Shown piece by piece: positions 8,279 through 16,793 of a stretch of 49,573 nt of DNA. Positions within the stretch are counted from its first letter, which is position 1. Every line of letters starts with the position of its first letter. Source of the stretch: Caldilineaceae bacterium (GTDB lineage: Bacteria; Chloroflexota; Anaerolineae; Caldilineales; Caldilineaceae); NCBI GenBank assembly GCA_026708085.1, contig JAPOVP010000004.1, forward strand, positions 1-49,573, written 5' to 3'. The notes below the pieces were generated by a model. That model did no database searches, was not told the DNA's origin, and worked only from the letters and a program-made list of their open reading frames with translations. The position numbers and the translations under genes were made by a program.

Positions 8279-9619
8279 ATGACACTGTCCTCTGAATCGC
8301 CGGTCCGATTTCAACTTGTGCAAACGCCTGAGCCGAGGTACACGCCGCGCGACCGCCCGCGTGGGTCCCCGAAGGCGCAGCAGCGTTGGATGGCCCTGGT
8401 GATCCTGATTTCGTTTGGCTGGCGGATGATCGGTCTGATCGCGCGTAAACTCGGCCAGGTGGAGCAGGAGACGATCGAACTGGCGACGCGGCCGTTGGAG
8501 GACACGGTCGGTGCGCTGGTCGCGCCCGGGCAGGGCGGGATGATGTATTATCTTCTGATCCGGCCGTGGATCCAGTTTTTTGGAACCGATCTTTTCGCGC
8601 TGCGCTATTTTTCTGTGCTGGCGAGCGCCATCACCATCGCCCTGATGTGGCAGGTGGCGCGGAGGATGGTGCCGGCGGTTGGCAGCACGCTGCTGAGGAA
8701 TCTGCCGCTGCTGTCGACACTTTTTCTGGCGTTCAACCCGTTACAGCTGTGGTACAGCCAGGAGGGCGGGGCATACGGGCTGGTTGTGATGCTGGCGCTG
8801 TTCTCGAGCTGGAGCTGGCTGCAGGCGATGTGGTACAGCGGACCCTGGCGCTGGCTGGGCTACCTTGCCATTACATCCATAGCCGTCTATACACAGGTGT
8901 TGACGGCGCTGATCCTGCCGGTGCACCTGGTGTGGTTTTTGCTGGCAAACCCGCTTAACCGAAAGCGTTGGAAGGGATACGGACTGACGCTGGTGGGCTT
9001 TGCGCTGCCCATCCTGCCGTTGACGGCGTTGGGCAGGAGCATGCTGGCCGGGGTATTCGGCGGGGCCGAATATCAGAGCGGGGGCGTGCTGCCAGGCGTC
9101 GCGGCCGACATACCGGTCACGCCTCTGACGGAGATGGCGCGCACACTGCTCCTGGACAATGCCCAGGGGCTGCTGGAACCGATGTCGCATCTGTGGCTGA
9201 TCCCGATCTTCTTTCTTGGTCTGACCGGACTTCTGGTTGGGTATACGGAGTTCGGAGGGCGGATTGCCAATGTGGGCATGCTGGCGACCTGGCTCATTCT
9301 GCCGGTTCTGCTGCTCTACGGGATCGGTCTGGCTGGGCGGAGTTTTATGGAGCCCACAGCGCAGATCGGTGAAGGGGCGGCCCGGTTCCAGGGAGTCATC
9401 TGGATTGCGCCGGCGTTCACGATGTTCGTGGCGCTGGGGACACAGGTGATGCGCCGCGCCTACGGGCGTGTGGGCAACTGGCTGGCGGTCGGGACGATCG
9501 TTTTTGTGATCTTGTACTGGGGTTATAGCTGGTGGGTACACGGGCAACGGCCCATCAACGTTCAGACGGGCGCGGAAGCGTTCATACCCCATTCATGGCA
9601 CGGTGGTCCGGAGTTTTAA
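8279..9619 (+). CDS. GT-C-type (family 39-like) integral membrane protein
   Basis: About 446 residues and roughly ten hydrophobic segments. The order of a short cytoplasmic N-terminus, a first span, a polar loop and then a run of spans resembles family-39/ArnT-like GT-C glycosyltransferases that use polyprenyl-linked sugars. A loop segment FNPLQLWYSQEGGAYGL is typical of these proteins. The expected acidic pair after the first span is not clear (a single QETIE). I chose the ATG at 8279; an upstream in-frame start at 8198 has no better support. It ends next to the protease gene that follows, so both are probably co-transcribed. The function is only assigned at the level of fold. Confidence 0.65.
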   Translation: MTLSSESPVRFQLVQTPEPRYTPRDRPRGSPKAQQRWMALVILISFGWRMIGLIARKLGQVEQETIELATRPLEDTVGALVAPGQGGMMYYLLIRPWIQFFGTDLFALRYFSVLASAITIALMWQVARRMVPAVGSTLLRNLPLLSTLFLAFNPLQLWYSQEGGAYGLVVMLALFSSWSWLQAMWYSGPWRWLGYLAITSIAVYTQVLTALILPVHLVWFLLANPLNRKRWKGYGLTLVGFALPILPLTALGRSMLAGVFGGAEYQSGGVLPGVAADIPVTPLTEMARTLLLDNAQGLLEPMSHLWLIPIFFLGLTGLLVGYTEFGGRIANVGMLATWLILPVLLLYGIGLAGRSFMEPTAQIGEGAARFQGVIWIAPAFTMFVALGTQVMRRAYGRVGNWLAVGTIVFVILYWGYSWWVHGQRPINVQTGAEAFIPHSWHGGPEF

Positions 9620-9620
9620 C

Positions 9621-10337
9621 ATGTATCGAGATTCTGGCGGTCGGGGTTGGAATGCCCTTTCGCGCGGGCAGCAGATCGCGATTGGGGTGGTAGGGATTCT
9701 GGTCCTGTATGCGCTTCTGTCGGGGGGTGGTTCGCTGGGGCGACTGAGTAATCCATCATGGCTTATTGCTGTCGCATTAATACTTATTGTTGCTCTCCCT
9801 GTCCACGAAATGGCCCATGCGGCGATGGCCGTTCAGTTGGGAGATCCTACGCCGCGCATGCAAGGGCGCTATACCTTGAATCCCGTTGCTCATATCGATC
9901 CCTTCGGCGCAGTGTTACTTCTGTTTGCGGGATTTGGATGGGCAAAGCCGGTGCAGTGGAATCCCAACAACATCGAAGTAGACGTGAGGGTGGGGACGAT
10001 TTTGGTGGCGGCGGCGGGCCCTGTCAGCAATCTAGTGCTAGCTGCGGTGGGCGCTTTTCTTTACCCGTTCGTTGACCTTCCCCTGTTGGAGCGCATTCTC
10101 ATCTCCTTCATCCAGATCAATACGCTGCTGTTTGTTTTCAATTTGATACCGATTCCGCCGCTTGATGGCTCCCACATCCTGTTTGGCATCTTGCCTGGAG
10201 ACCACCTTGAACTTCGCCTGTTTCTGAATCGCTACGGCTTTCTAATCCTTCTGGCCACGATCTTCCTCGCTGGCAGGATCATTTGGGGGCCGGCCAACCA
10301 GATCGCAGTGTGGCTACTTCGTATTTTCGGGGGCTGA
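9621..10337 (+). CDS. Site-2 protease family (M50) membrane metalloprotease
   Basis: An intramembrane zinc metalloprotease of the Rv2869c/SREBP S2P-like group. The zinc motif HEMAH lies at about residues 62-66 in a hydrophobic segment. The second motif, NLIPIPPLDGSH, supplies the third ligand Asp. There are about five membrane spans and no PDZ domain, as in compact M50B members. Start ATG at 9621; an in-frame start at 9603 would overlap the upstream gene by 17 bases. The gene lies directly behind the GT-C-like gene. A role in regulated proteolysis is family knowledge; no substrate can be named. Confidence 0.87.
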   Translation: MYRDSGGRGWNALSRGQQIAIGVVGILVLYALLSGGGSLGRLSNPSWLIAVALILIVALPVHEMAHAAMAVQLGDPTPRMQGRYTLNPVAHIDPFGAVLLLFAGFGWAKPVQWNPNNIEVDVRVGTILVAAAGPVSNLVLAAVGAFLYPFVDLPLLERILISFIQINTLLFVFNLIPIPPLDGSHILFGILPGDHLELRLFLNRYGFLILLATIFLAGRIIWGPANQIAVWLLRIFGG

Positions 10338-10349
10338 ACCCTCGAACAT

Positions 10350-10376
10350 CAGTAGTCAGTAGTCAGTAGTCAGTTT
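10350..10376. repeat. Heptamer tandem repeat CAGTAGT
   Basis: Three exact CAGTAGT units and the start of a fourth, between the M50 protease and the HD-domain gene. Similar CAGTGGT/TAGTGGT heptamers lie at 12836-12859, and a short form lies near 18174. They sit in intergenic DNA, and at 12836 directly behind a GC-rich repeat. Confidence 0.75.
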
Positions 10377-10518
10377 GTGTCGGAAGTTTTGGCCGTTTCT
10401 TCAACGCTGGTCGCGACCTGGCATTGGCCAGAAGGGGGGACGCGGTGATTGTTGCCCATTTGGGTGGGCGGCGGTGATTGAGTATGATGGGGCGGTTGGA
10501 GCCGGCGTGGAAGTACGG

Positions 10519-11112
10519 ATGCAGGGAAGTGGCGGCAGGATTTGGCGGCGCATACGGCAGTTTGTGCGGGGCGTCACGGCTTCGGTTTCGGCTGAGGAAC
10601 TGCAACGGGCTGCCCAGCTTCTTCCGCCCGCCGGGCTGACCCGTTTTCAGCAGATGCCGGTGGATGCCCAGCGACACAGTTTGAATGTCTTGAACAGTTT
10701 GCAGGGCGCGGGCTGGGATGATGCGGACCTGGCGGCGGCGGCGCTGCTCCACGATGCAGGCAAGCTGGCGGCGGCGAAAGCGGGATTGACGTTCAATGCG
10801 TGGGTGCGGACGGCGCTGGTGCTTATGGAGGCGGTTGCGCCTGGTACGGCTGCCCGCCTGGGTGTAGAGGATGAGAAGGGCGGCTGGCGCTATCTTCTGC
10901 ATGTCCATTTGACGCATGCGCGGATTGGCGCGCGTTGGGCCGAAGCGGATGGATGCAGCCCGCTTACCTGCTGGCTGATCGCCCATCATCAGGACAAGAC
11001 GGGGCGGGGGGACGTTGTATTAAACTCGCCGGGCAGCCCGGAGCCGCAACGGGCGGCAGAAGATCGGATGCGGCTGCTGACGGCGTTGCAGTGGGCTGAC
11101 AGCCAGAACTGA
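10519..11112 (+). CDS. HD-domain phosphohydrolase-like protein
   Basis: A 197-residue protein with the metal-binding pattern of HD phosphohydrolases: QRHSLNVL (His about 53), then LLHDAGK (His-Asp about 78-79), and downstream His residues in LLHVHLTHARIG and IAHHQDKTG. Such proteins cleave phosphate ester or nucleotide substrates, and this compact form is close to the HDIG group. Start ATG at 10519 is chosen because homology-like sequence begins soon after; the in-frame extension to 10375 covers the heptamer repeats and is unlikely to be coding. Substrate unknown. Confidence 0.8.
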   Translation: MQGSGGRIWRRIRQFVRGVTASVSAEELQRAAQLLPPAGLTRFQQMPVDAQRHSLNVLNSLQGAGWDDADLAAAALLHDAGKLAAAKAGLTFNAWVRTALVLMEAVAPGTAARLGVEDEKGGWRYLLHVHLTHARIGARWAEADGCSPLTCWLIAHHQDKTGRGDVVLNSPGSPEPQRAAEDRMRLLTALQWADSQN

Positions 11113-11239
11113 TGCCGGCCCGGGGCGTGAGACGGGGCCCAAGACAGGAGGGCCAGAGGCTGAATTCGCCGGGGCGGTTGGGGACGAGATGGCGGCGCGT
11201 GCCGGGACGCGACTTTTAGAACATTCAGGACAACAACTC

Positions 11240-12253
11240 ATGGCAGAGACGACAGCACGAATCACGATAGTTGGGCTGGACTTGATTGGGACGAGCATCG
11301 GTCTTTCGTTGCGTGAAAATGCGGGAAACTACCAGGTGATCGGGCACGACCGCGAGCCTTCGCAGATGAATGAGGCGAAGCAGTTGGGTGCAATCGATTC
11401 GACCACGTGGAATCTGCATTCGGCTTGCGACGGCGCGAGCCTGGTCATCGCCACCGAACCTCTGTCGGAGCTGCCGGAGTTCTTGCAGCAGATCCGAGAG
11501 GACGTGGCTGAGGGTGCGGTGATCATGGGGATCGGGGCGGTGATGCAGCCGGCGCTGGAGATTGCGTCGGACAACCTGCCGGAGGGTATCCATTTTGTGG
11601 CGGGCCGGCCGGTTTACGTTGACGTCAGCAGCCAGCCGGAGCCGCGCAGCGATCTGTTCAAGGACTGCACCTTCTGCATTGGCGCGGCCACGCAGACCGA
11701 ATCGAGCGCACTGGAGCTGGTGAGCAATCTGCTGGCGCGGTTGGGCGCGAAGCCGCTCTACATCGATCCGCTCGAACATGACGGCATTGTGGCGGCGGTG
11801 GACCAACTGCCCGAAATCCTGGCGGCTGCTCTGTTTCAGGGCGCATATGAAGCGCCGGGTTGGAATGAAAGCCAGAAGCTGGCCGGGCGGCGTTTCGCTC
11901 TGAGTACGGCATTGGACGCCAGTGCTGCTGAGATGGCGGCTGCGCTGTTCGCCAATCGCGATACGATTTTGCAACGGATGGACCTGCTTTCCGGGCTTCT
12001 GGAGTCGTGGCGCGGGCACCTGTCTGCCGAGGACGCCAAGCCGCTGGAGGAGGCGCTTGACGGCCTGATGGATGGGCGCGCCAAGTGGGAGCGAGACGCG
12101 AAGCTGCGCGATTGGGACCGCCTGACGGAGCCGACGTCACGCGAGGATTACGGCAATTCGCTGGGCCAGATGTTTTTCGGCAGTCTGCTGCGCGGGCGTG
12201 CGGGGCGTCGCGACCCGGGACGCAGTGACAAAGATCCGCGGGCGAGGCGATAG
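11240..12253 (+). CDS. Prephenate dehydrogenase-like NAD(P)-dependent protein
   Basis: Resembles TyrA-type prephenate/arogenate dehydrogenases of tyrosine synthesis. The Rossmann loop ITIVGLDLIGTSIGLSL lies near residue 8 (the usual GLGLIG reads GLDLIG). It is followed by a helical domain with DPLEHDGIVAAVDQLPEILA, corresponding to the conserved HD-x-xA region of the family. The C-terminus is Arg-rich. AGGA lies ten bases before the ATG at 11240. No other aromatic-pathway gene is in view, so a true prephenate role is not certain and a redox role on another substrate is possible. Confidence 0.75.
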   Translation: MAETTARITIVGLDLIGTSIGLSLRENAGNYQVIGHDREPSQMNEAKQLGAIDSTTWNLHSACDGASLVIATEPLSELPEFLQQIREDVAEGAVIMGIGAVMQPALEIASDNLPEGIHFVAGRPVYVDVSSQPEPRSDLFKDCTFCIGAATQTESSALELVSNLLARLGAKPLYIDPLEHDGIVAAVDQLPEILAAALFQGAYEAPGWNESQKLAGRRFALSTALDASAAEMAAALFANRDTILQRMDLLSGLLESWRGHLSAEDAKPLEEALDGLMDGRAKWERDAKLRDWDRLTEPTSREDYGNSLGQMFFGSLLRGRAGRRDPGRSDKDPRARR

Positions 12254-12643
12254 CATTGCGGTCTCATTACACATCCTGGACGGCGTCAGAACTGCGACCG
12301 ACCGAACTGGCCCGCGCCGGACAGTCCTATCCTTCCTGAGGCCGACCCGAGTCGCTCCACGCGACAAGGGTTGGCGGCCCCTTGAGCATGCAGCGGATAC
12401 TATAGAGGACGAATTTGTTCTGCGCGCGACGCAGGGCAGTCGATACGCGGTCGCGCGCCCTCCGAGATTCGTATGCGTCGACCGGATAACTGTTGACGGG
12501 TGCCTCCCAGATTTAGGGTGGGAACAGTCCGGTGGGGAATCCATGCCAGCGGCGGATGGATTCGTTTACCGGCTCCTGGAGAGACGGAGGGCAAGCGCCA
12601 GACTGGGACTTATTGTGGGGTCCGTAGATTGGAGGGTGTACGA

Positions 12644-12829
12644 GGGCAAGCACAAGGCCTGCCCCTACGGGAATTCGGTGGGACTGGAGGGACCTGGGTC
12701 GAATAAACTCGGTCGCTTGGGCACCTGTCACGAATACCGGCACACGGTCGGCGAGGCATGTTGTAGGACCGGGGGCGTTGCGGGGGCGGAGCCCCCGCAC
12801 AAGGGAGGGCCGAATAGGCCCGACCGCCC
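12644..12829 (+). repeat. Composite dispersed repeat, copy 1
   Basis: It begins with a palindrome (GGGCAAGCACAAGGCCTGCCC, 12644-12664, one mismatch in the stem) followed by CCTACGG. About 100 bp of less conserved spacer follows, then GCATGTTGTAGGACC, then a GC-rich hairpin element at 12771-12829 containing GCGGGGGCGGAGCCCCCGC and GGGCCGAATAGGCCC. The arrangement and most bases match 49391-49573. Partial members occur at 18262 and 42439, all in the same orientation. No transposase or obvious target duplication is seen, so it may be a non-autonomous element or a REP-like family. Confidence 0.85.
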
Positions 12830-12835
12830 AAACTG

Positions 12836-12859
12836 CAGTGGTCAGTGGTTAGTGGTCAG
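12836..12859. repeat. Heptamer repeat CAGTGGT
   Basis: Units CAGTGGT, CAGTGGT, TAGTGGT and a final CAG follow the GC-rich repeat by a few bases. Related to the CAGTAGT run at 10350. Confidence 0.6.
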
Positions 12860-12976
12860 AGAAGGCGCTACCTCTGACTCAGGGTTGAGCGCGAGATGGG
12901 TGTGGCTCCTCTGCTTTCGGAGGCATGGGAAAGTTCGCCCCCCATTTTGGGATGCACCCCTGTTGACGGCATGACT

Positions 12977-13004
12977 TTGTTGCAATACACTGAAATAATA
13001 TAAT
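12977..13004 (+). promoter_or_regulatory. Candidate sigma-70-type promoter for the exported protein
   Basis: TTGTTG at 12977-12982, 16-bp spacing, then a perfect TATAAT at 12999-13004, in an AT-rich patch within GC-rich DNA. It lies 66 bp before the chosen ATG at 13071. The -35 box is weak (three of six). Confidence 0.5.
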
Positions 13005-13070
13005 GAAAGTTCAGCCCCCTGATTTTGCGGTGCGGTGCGCTACGAATTGTGGAAGGAGTTCTGGAGAGAT

Positions 13071-14405
13071 ATGAAACGGAAACAGCGCTTTGCCATTGTC
13101 ACAGTTGGACTGGCACTGGTATTTGCCTTCGTCATAGGCTACTCAAGCACTTTTGCCCAGGGGCAGTTTCCCGGCTATAAGTCTACGATTCAGACTTACA
13201 ACATGAGTGAAACGACCGCCAACATCATCCTGGCCTTTTACCGGCAGGACGGCAGCCTGGAGAAGACGCTCACCGATATCATCGAGCGCGACCGCTCAAA
13301 GATCTATTTCACACTGCCGGTGAACGAGGGGTTCAGCGGATCGGTTGTGATCTCATCGGATCAGCCGGTGGCGGCGCTCAGCAACATGATGAACAGCGCC
13401 CTCAGCGCGGGCGGAACGTACGTGGGGGAGAGTCAGGGCAGCACAACTGTCTACCTGCCTCTACTCATGGCGAACAGTAACGGCTTCAACAGCTGGTTCG
13501 CTCTGCAGAATCCCAACCCGTCTTCTACGAATATAACGGTGAACTACAGTGACGGCATCACGACGAACTTCACGCTGGCGGCCTATGCATCGCATAATTT
13601 CTATCAGAAGCAGGAGCCGCATACGAGCAGTCTCTTCTCGGCCAAGGTGACGAGCGACGAGCCTGTCGTGGTTGTGGCGTTTCTGGAGGATTCGGCCTCG
13701 ATGTCGGCCTACAACGGCTTTGCCAGCGGCGCTGTCAATCCGGCGATTCCCCTGGTGAACGCCAACAATAACGGCATCAACACCGATATTCAGATACAGA
13801 ATACAGGCGACTCGGATACGAGTGTCACGGTGTCGTACCAGCCGTCTGCAGCGGGGAGCGCGTGCACGGAGACGCAGACGATCTCTGCGGGGCAGACGGT
13901 CACCTTTGCGAAGGGGGCATTTGAGAGCGGCGCCAATTCCACGTGCTCGGGCGGTGAGAGGTTCATCGGATCCGGCTATGTATCGACAAACAGCGGCAGC
14001 CAGCCTCTGGCTGCGGTGATCAGCCAGCGTTCGGGGGGGACTCCTTTAACCCAGTTCGCGTCGTACGGCAGTTTTGATCCGGACGATGCCACGAGCGCTG
14101 TGCGCATGCCGGCTATCAACGACCGCAACGCCGGCTTCTTCACCAGCATCAATGTGATGAACGTGGGGTCGGCTGAGACCGCGATAGAGTGCAGTTTCAC
14201 GGACACGACCTACACGGTCACGGGGACGCTGCAGCCGAATGAGACTTTGACGGATTTGCAGGCGAACAAGATCCAGGACGGCTATGTGGGCAGCGCCACC
14301 TGCAGGGCTACAGCTGCCGGCGCCAAGATTGTGGCGGTGGTGAACCAGCTGAAGACAGGGGCCACGGACGACCAGTTCCAGGTGTACGAGGCGATCAATC
14401 AGTAG
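13071..14405 (+). CDS. Exported protein with four Ig-like repeat modules
   Basis: The 444-residue protein begins with a signal peptide (MKRKQR, a hydrophobic core to about residue 24, then AQG). The rest consists of four related modules of about 85-110 residues at roughly 36-110, 127-212, 224-318 and 344-427. Each opens with a strand such as STIQTYNMSE, NSWFALQNPN, NTDIQIQNTG or FTSINVMNVG, and each closes with a segment such as SVVISSDQPVAALS, AKVTSDEPVVVVAF or YVSTNSGSQPLAAVIS. The module looks like a beta-sandwich. Nothing catalytic is visible, so a surface or adhesive role is inferred. ATG 13071 follows GGAGAG; the upstream in-frame extension lacks a signal peptide. A lipoprotein gene follows 49 bp downstream. 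Confidence 0.75.
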   Translation: MKRKQRFAIVTVGLALVFAFVIGYSSTFAQGQFPGYKSTIQTYNMSETTANIILAFYRQDGSLEKTLTDIIERDRSKIYFTLPVNEGFSGSVVISSDQPVAALSNMMNSALSAGGTYVGESQGSTTVYLPLLMANSNGFNSWFALQNPNPSSTNITVNYSDGITTNFTLAAYASHNFYQKQEPHTSSLFSAKVTSDEPVVVVAFLEDSASMSAYNGFASGAVNPAIPLVNANNNGINTDIQIQNTGDSDTSVTVSYQPSAAGSACTETQTISAGQTVTFAKGAFESGANSTCSGGERFIGSGYVSTNSGSQPLAAVISQRSGGTPLTQFASYGSFDPDDATSAVRMPAINDRNAGFFTSINVMNVGSAETAIECSFTDTTYTVTGTLQPNETLTDLQANKIQDGYVGSATCRATAAGAKIVAVVNQLKTGATDDQFQVYEAINQ

Positions 14406-14454
14406 AGGGAGAGAGCGAGGGAACGCGTTTCAACGCTGGTTGCAGGTACGGCCT

Positions 14455-14991
14455 ATGGAACGTTGGGCGGTTATACTGGTTACGGTCCTGGTTCTTTTGG
14501 GATGCATGGGGGGCGACGGGGCCCCCGGGACGGCGCAGAGTTCGCCATACGTACCACTTGAACGGGTCAAGGCGGCGGAAGGCGGACGTACAGACAGCCT
14601 ATCGTCAGAGAGTTCGACAGCTTCTTTGCCCGGGGCCGCGGCTGGCAGCGGCGCTCTGACCGGGGTGCTCCTTTTGCGGACGGAGGAAGGCCTGCAGCCG
14701 GTGGCGGACGTCAAGCTGGCGCTCGGAGAGACGTTGAGCGATGACGAGGGCACGGAGCGGGTGGTGGCTTACGACCCGTCGGCGGCGCCGGTTGCTTATA
14801 CGGATGCCAGCGGGCGATTCGTGTTTGAGGGCCTTGCGTCGGGGCGGTACGGCCTCATCCTCGACATCGTGATGAGCTCCTTCCTGTTGTACCAGGAGGG
14901 TACCATCAACCCCGTCCTCTTTGAGATAACAGATGGCGAAATGACGGACCTGGGCAACCTGGAATACACGGAGTTGCCCCTTCCCCAGTGA
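14455..14991 (+). CDS. Lipoprotein with carboxypeptidase-regulatory-like domain
   Basis: A predicted exported lipoprotein: MERWAVILVTVLVLLGC is a signal sequence with lipobox LLGC, cleaved before Cys17. A Ser/Gly-rich linker follows to about residue 65. The C-terminal half has the pattern of a carboxypeptidase-regulatory/SdrB-like beta domain (PVAYTDASGRFVFEGLASGRY). The in-frame start at 14440 would put polar residues before the signal sequence, so 14455 is preferred. It is probably co-expressed with the four-module exported protein upstream, and the pair may form a surface assembly. Confidence 0.7.
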   Translation: MERWAVILVTVLVLLGCMGGDGAPGTAQSSPYVPLERVKAAEGGRTDSLSSESSTASLPGAAAGSGALTGVLLLRTEEGLQPVADVKLALGETLSDDEGTERVVAYDPSAAPVAYTDASGRFVFEGLASGRYGLILDIVMSSFLLYQEGTINPVLFEITDGEMTDLGNLEYTELPLPQ

Positions 14992-15001
14992 TATCGATGA
15001 C

Positions 15002-15028
15002 TAACGGCAGGCGGGCGGCCGTCCGTTA
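15002..15028. terminator. Hairpin between convergent genes
   Basis: A stem TAACGG / CCGTTA encloses a GC-rich loop region. It lies between the ends of the lipoprotein gene (plus) and the GNAT gene (minus), overlapping the GNAT stop codon. There is no T-run on either side, so a terminator role is only suggested by position. Confidence 0.3.
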
Positions 15029-15826
15029 TCGAGAAGAAGAGCCGTCCCAGAGCCACTTTCGCATCCAGTAGATTTCATCGACGAAGCCGATACGGCGGTA
15101 GAACTGCACCGGCGTATCGTCCGGGTCTGTGTTGATCAGAAGCGATCGTTTGTTCAGTGCGTAGGTGTCTGCGAGCACGCGGGACAGCAGTTGGCGTGCG
15201 ATGCCCTGATGGCGGAAGGGCGCGCGCGTGGCCAGGTTGAAGATGTAGCGGTCCGGGCCTTCGTAAAAGCCGATGATGGCGGCGGCTTCGCTGCCCAAAC
15301 GAGCGATGAGGAAGGCCCCACCGGCATCCAGTTCTGCACGGCGGACTGCCATATCAGCCTCTACGGCAGCCGGATCCGGCTCCTCTTCGCTGCCGGCAAA
15401 CCCCTTCAACTTTGTAACTGAATAGTCGCGGAGATTGCCGGGCGTAACCGGCTCGATGCGTCCAGGGCCTGACTCAGCCTTGGGCGGCTGACCCGTATTG
15501 ACGTGGGCGAGGTAGAGGTTGCCGGCGCCGCGGGCGCAGCCGGCCTGCTCCAGCGCGTGGGACAGCTGCGCGTCGACAGCCTGGCCGTGGGTGAAGATGT
15601 GTACGCGGCGCCGGCCATAGAATGCGCGCACATCGGCGATGAACGCGGGCGCCTCTGCGTGGTCGAAGAGTTCCAGAATGTGGATGTCGTAGTAGCCGGT
15701 CTGTTGGATGCGGCTATAGTAGCCGAAGCGGCGGCGCGCCACGACCTTGCCCAAAGCCGGATAGTCGCAGATGTACCAGGAGCGCACTTCCTGGACGAGA
15801 TCGTCGTGGGCGGGATGGACTGTCAT
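15026..15826 (-). CDS. GNAT-family N-acetyltransferase
   Basis: 266 residues. The C-terminal half is a GNAT domain: the acetyl-CoA loop segment reads ATRAPFRHQGIARQLL (the R/QxxGxG/A position is RHQGIA), followed by LLINTDPDDTPVQFYRRIGF. The N-terminal half (about 130 residues) is not a recognised domain, though it may be a degenerate second GNAT copy. The substrate is unknown. It is the last gene of a minus-strand group with the phytanoyl-CoA dioxygenase-like gene (gap 48 bp) and the aminotransferase. Confidence 0.85.
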   Translation of the reverse strand: MTVHPAHDDLVQEVRSWYICDYPALGKVVARRRFGYYSRIQQTGYYDIHILELFDHAEAPAFIADVRAFYGRRRVHIFTHGQAVDAQLSHALEQAGCARGAGNLYLAHVNTGQPPKAESGPGRIEPVTPGNLRDYSVTKLKGFAGSEEEPDPAAVEADMAVRRAELDAGGAFLIARLGSEAAAIIGFYEGPDRYIFNLATRAPFRHQGIARQLLSRVLADTYALNKRSLLINTDPDDTPVQFYRRIGFVDEIYWMRKWLWDGSSSR

Positions 15827-15874
15827 TTGCCGGGTGATATGCGTCGTGCGGGGCCTGCGTGGTTGCCGCGGAGG

Positions 15875-16738
15875 TCAGCCGACGGGCGCGGGCGTCTCTT
15901 CCGCCGCGGGGAAGGGATCCGGCCCTGAAATTTCGGAAATATCGACCTGCTCCGGTGGGAAGGCGGTGCATAGTTCGCCGTTGCGAATCACCCACAAGAA
16001 ATGCTTGGGGAGCTTGCGCCGACGCGTAGTCTGCGGCGTGGAGTAGACGCCGGCGATGGCGATGCGGCCGTGGGGGCTGGGGTTGGGCGGGCTGTAGTGG
16101 CAGATGGAGCTGTGCCAGCAGACGACGTCCCCCGAATCCAGCTCACACTGTTGCGTGCCGCGGTCGGCGATCAACTTCTGGACCTCTTCACGGGGCAGTT
16201 CGGCGTGGATACTGTCGTCATAGAGGAGGTGGGGGAAGATTCCCAATTTGTGGCTGCCGGGAATGAACTGCAGGCAGCCGTTCTCGGTCGTGGCCGGGTC
16301 CAGGGCCATCCAGAAGTTGAAGGGTTCGGTTTCGCCGTCGCGCCAGAGGCCGTTGTCCTGATGCCAGGGTGTGGCGCTGCCGGTGCGGGCCGGTTTGACG
16401 AAACAGCTGTTGTACTTGAGGAATAAGGTGTCACCGAGGAAGTAGCGGGCGACGGTGGTCATCGCCTCACTGCAGTAGAAATTGTGCCAGATGAGGGGCA
16501 GGCGCGTGCAGAAATTACTGAGTTTGCGGAAGCGTGCAGACCGCGCCTGGGGGGTATCGCCCATGGGGTCCATGGGATCGTCGTCGGCCTTTACCTCCGG
16601 TTCCGGCCGCAGAAGGAGATCCTTGATCACGCCCCTCATTTCGATGGCGCTGTCTCTGGGAATGGCGTTGCGGATGACGAAGTACCCTCGCGTCTCCCAA
16701 TCTGCCCACTGCTCCGGTGATGGCTCCCAACTGTTCAT
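15875..16738 (-). CDS. Phytanoyl-CoA dioxygenase (PhyH) family protein
   Basis: An Fe(II)/2-oxoglutarate-dependent oxygenase. The iron triad is visible as WHQD (His about 126, Asp about 128) and the distal His about 214 in WHSSICHYSPPN. The 2-oxoglutarate-binding Arg is about 225 in GRIAIAGVY. Length 288 is usual for the family. Start ATG at 16738 follows GGAGAG by about seven bases; a TTG at 16756 is a poorer alternative. Bacterial PhyH proteins hydroxylate varied small molecules, so the substrate is open. It lies 55 bp behind the aminotransferase, suggesting a joint pathway on an amino-acid-like compound. Confidence 0.9.
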   Translation of the reverse strand: MNSWEPSPEQWADWETRGYFVIRNAIPRDSAIEMRGVIKDLLLRPEPEVKADDDPMDPMGDTPQARSARFRKLSNFCTRLPLIWHNFYCSEAMTTVARYFLGDTLFLKYNSCFVKPARTGSATPWHQDNGLWRDGETEPFNFWMALDPATTENGCLQFIPGSHKLGIFPHLLYDDSIHAELPREEVQKLIADRGTQQCELDSGDVVCWHSSICHYSPPNPSPHGRIAIAGVYSTPQTTRRRKLPKHFLWVIRNGELCTAFPPEQVDISEISGPDPFPAAEETPAPVG

Positions 16739-16793
16739 ACGACTCTCCAGTGCCAAGCGGCAGGTCGCCAGCGGTCAGCATCCTCACAAGCTG

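Larger units (their letters stand above)
12254..12976. other. Gene-free region with dispersed repeats
   Basis: No credible gene. 12254-12640 shows nothing I can name. 12644-12829 is the composite repeat and 12836-12859 the heptamer repeats listed separately. The open frames on the minus strand here come from the repeat itself, because the same frame recurs in the repeat copy at the right end of the window. Confidence 0.6.

Noticed and set aside
10350..10376. CRISPR-like short repeats
   Set aside because: Contiguous heptamers without spacers; also true of the decamer arrays.
12513..12800. Minus-strand frame over the repeat, with a counterpart at 49318-49548 starting MRGLRPRNAPGPTTCL
   Set aside because: The similarity comes from the shared non-coding repeat; the rest of the two frames diverges, as expected of spurious translation of a dispersed element.
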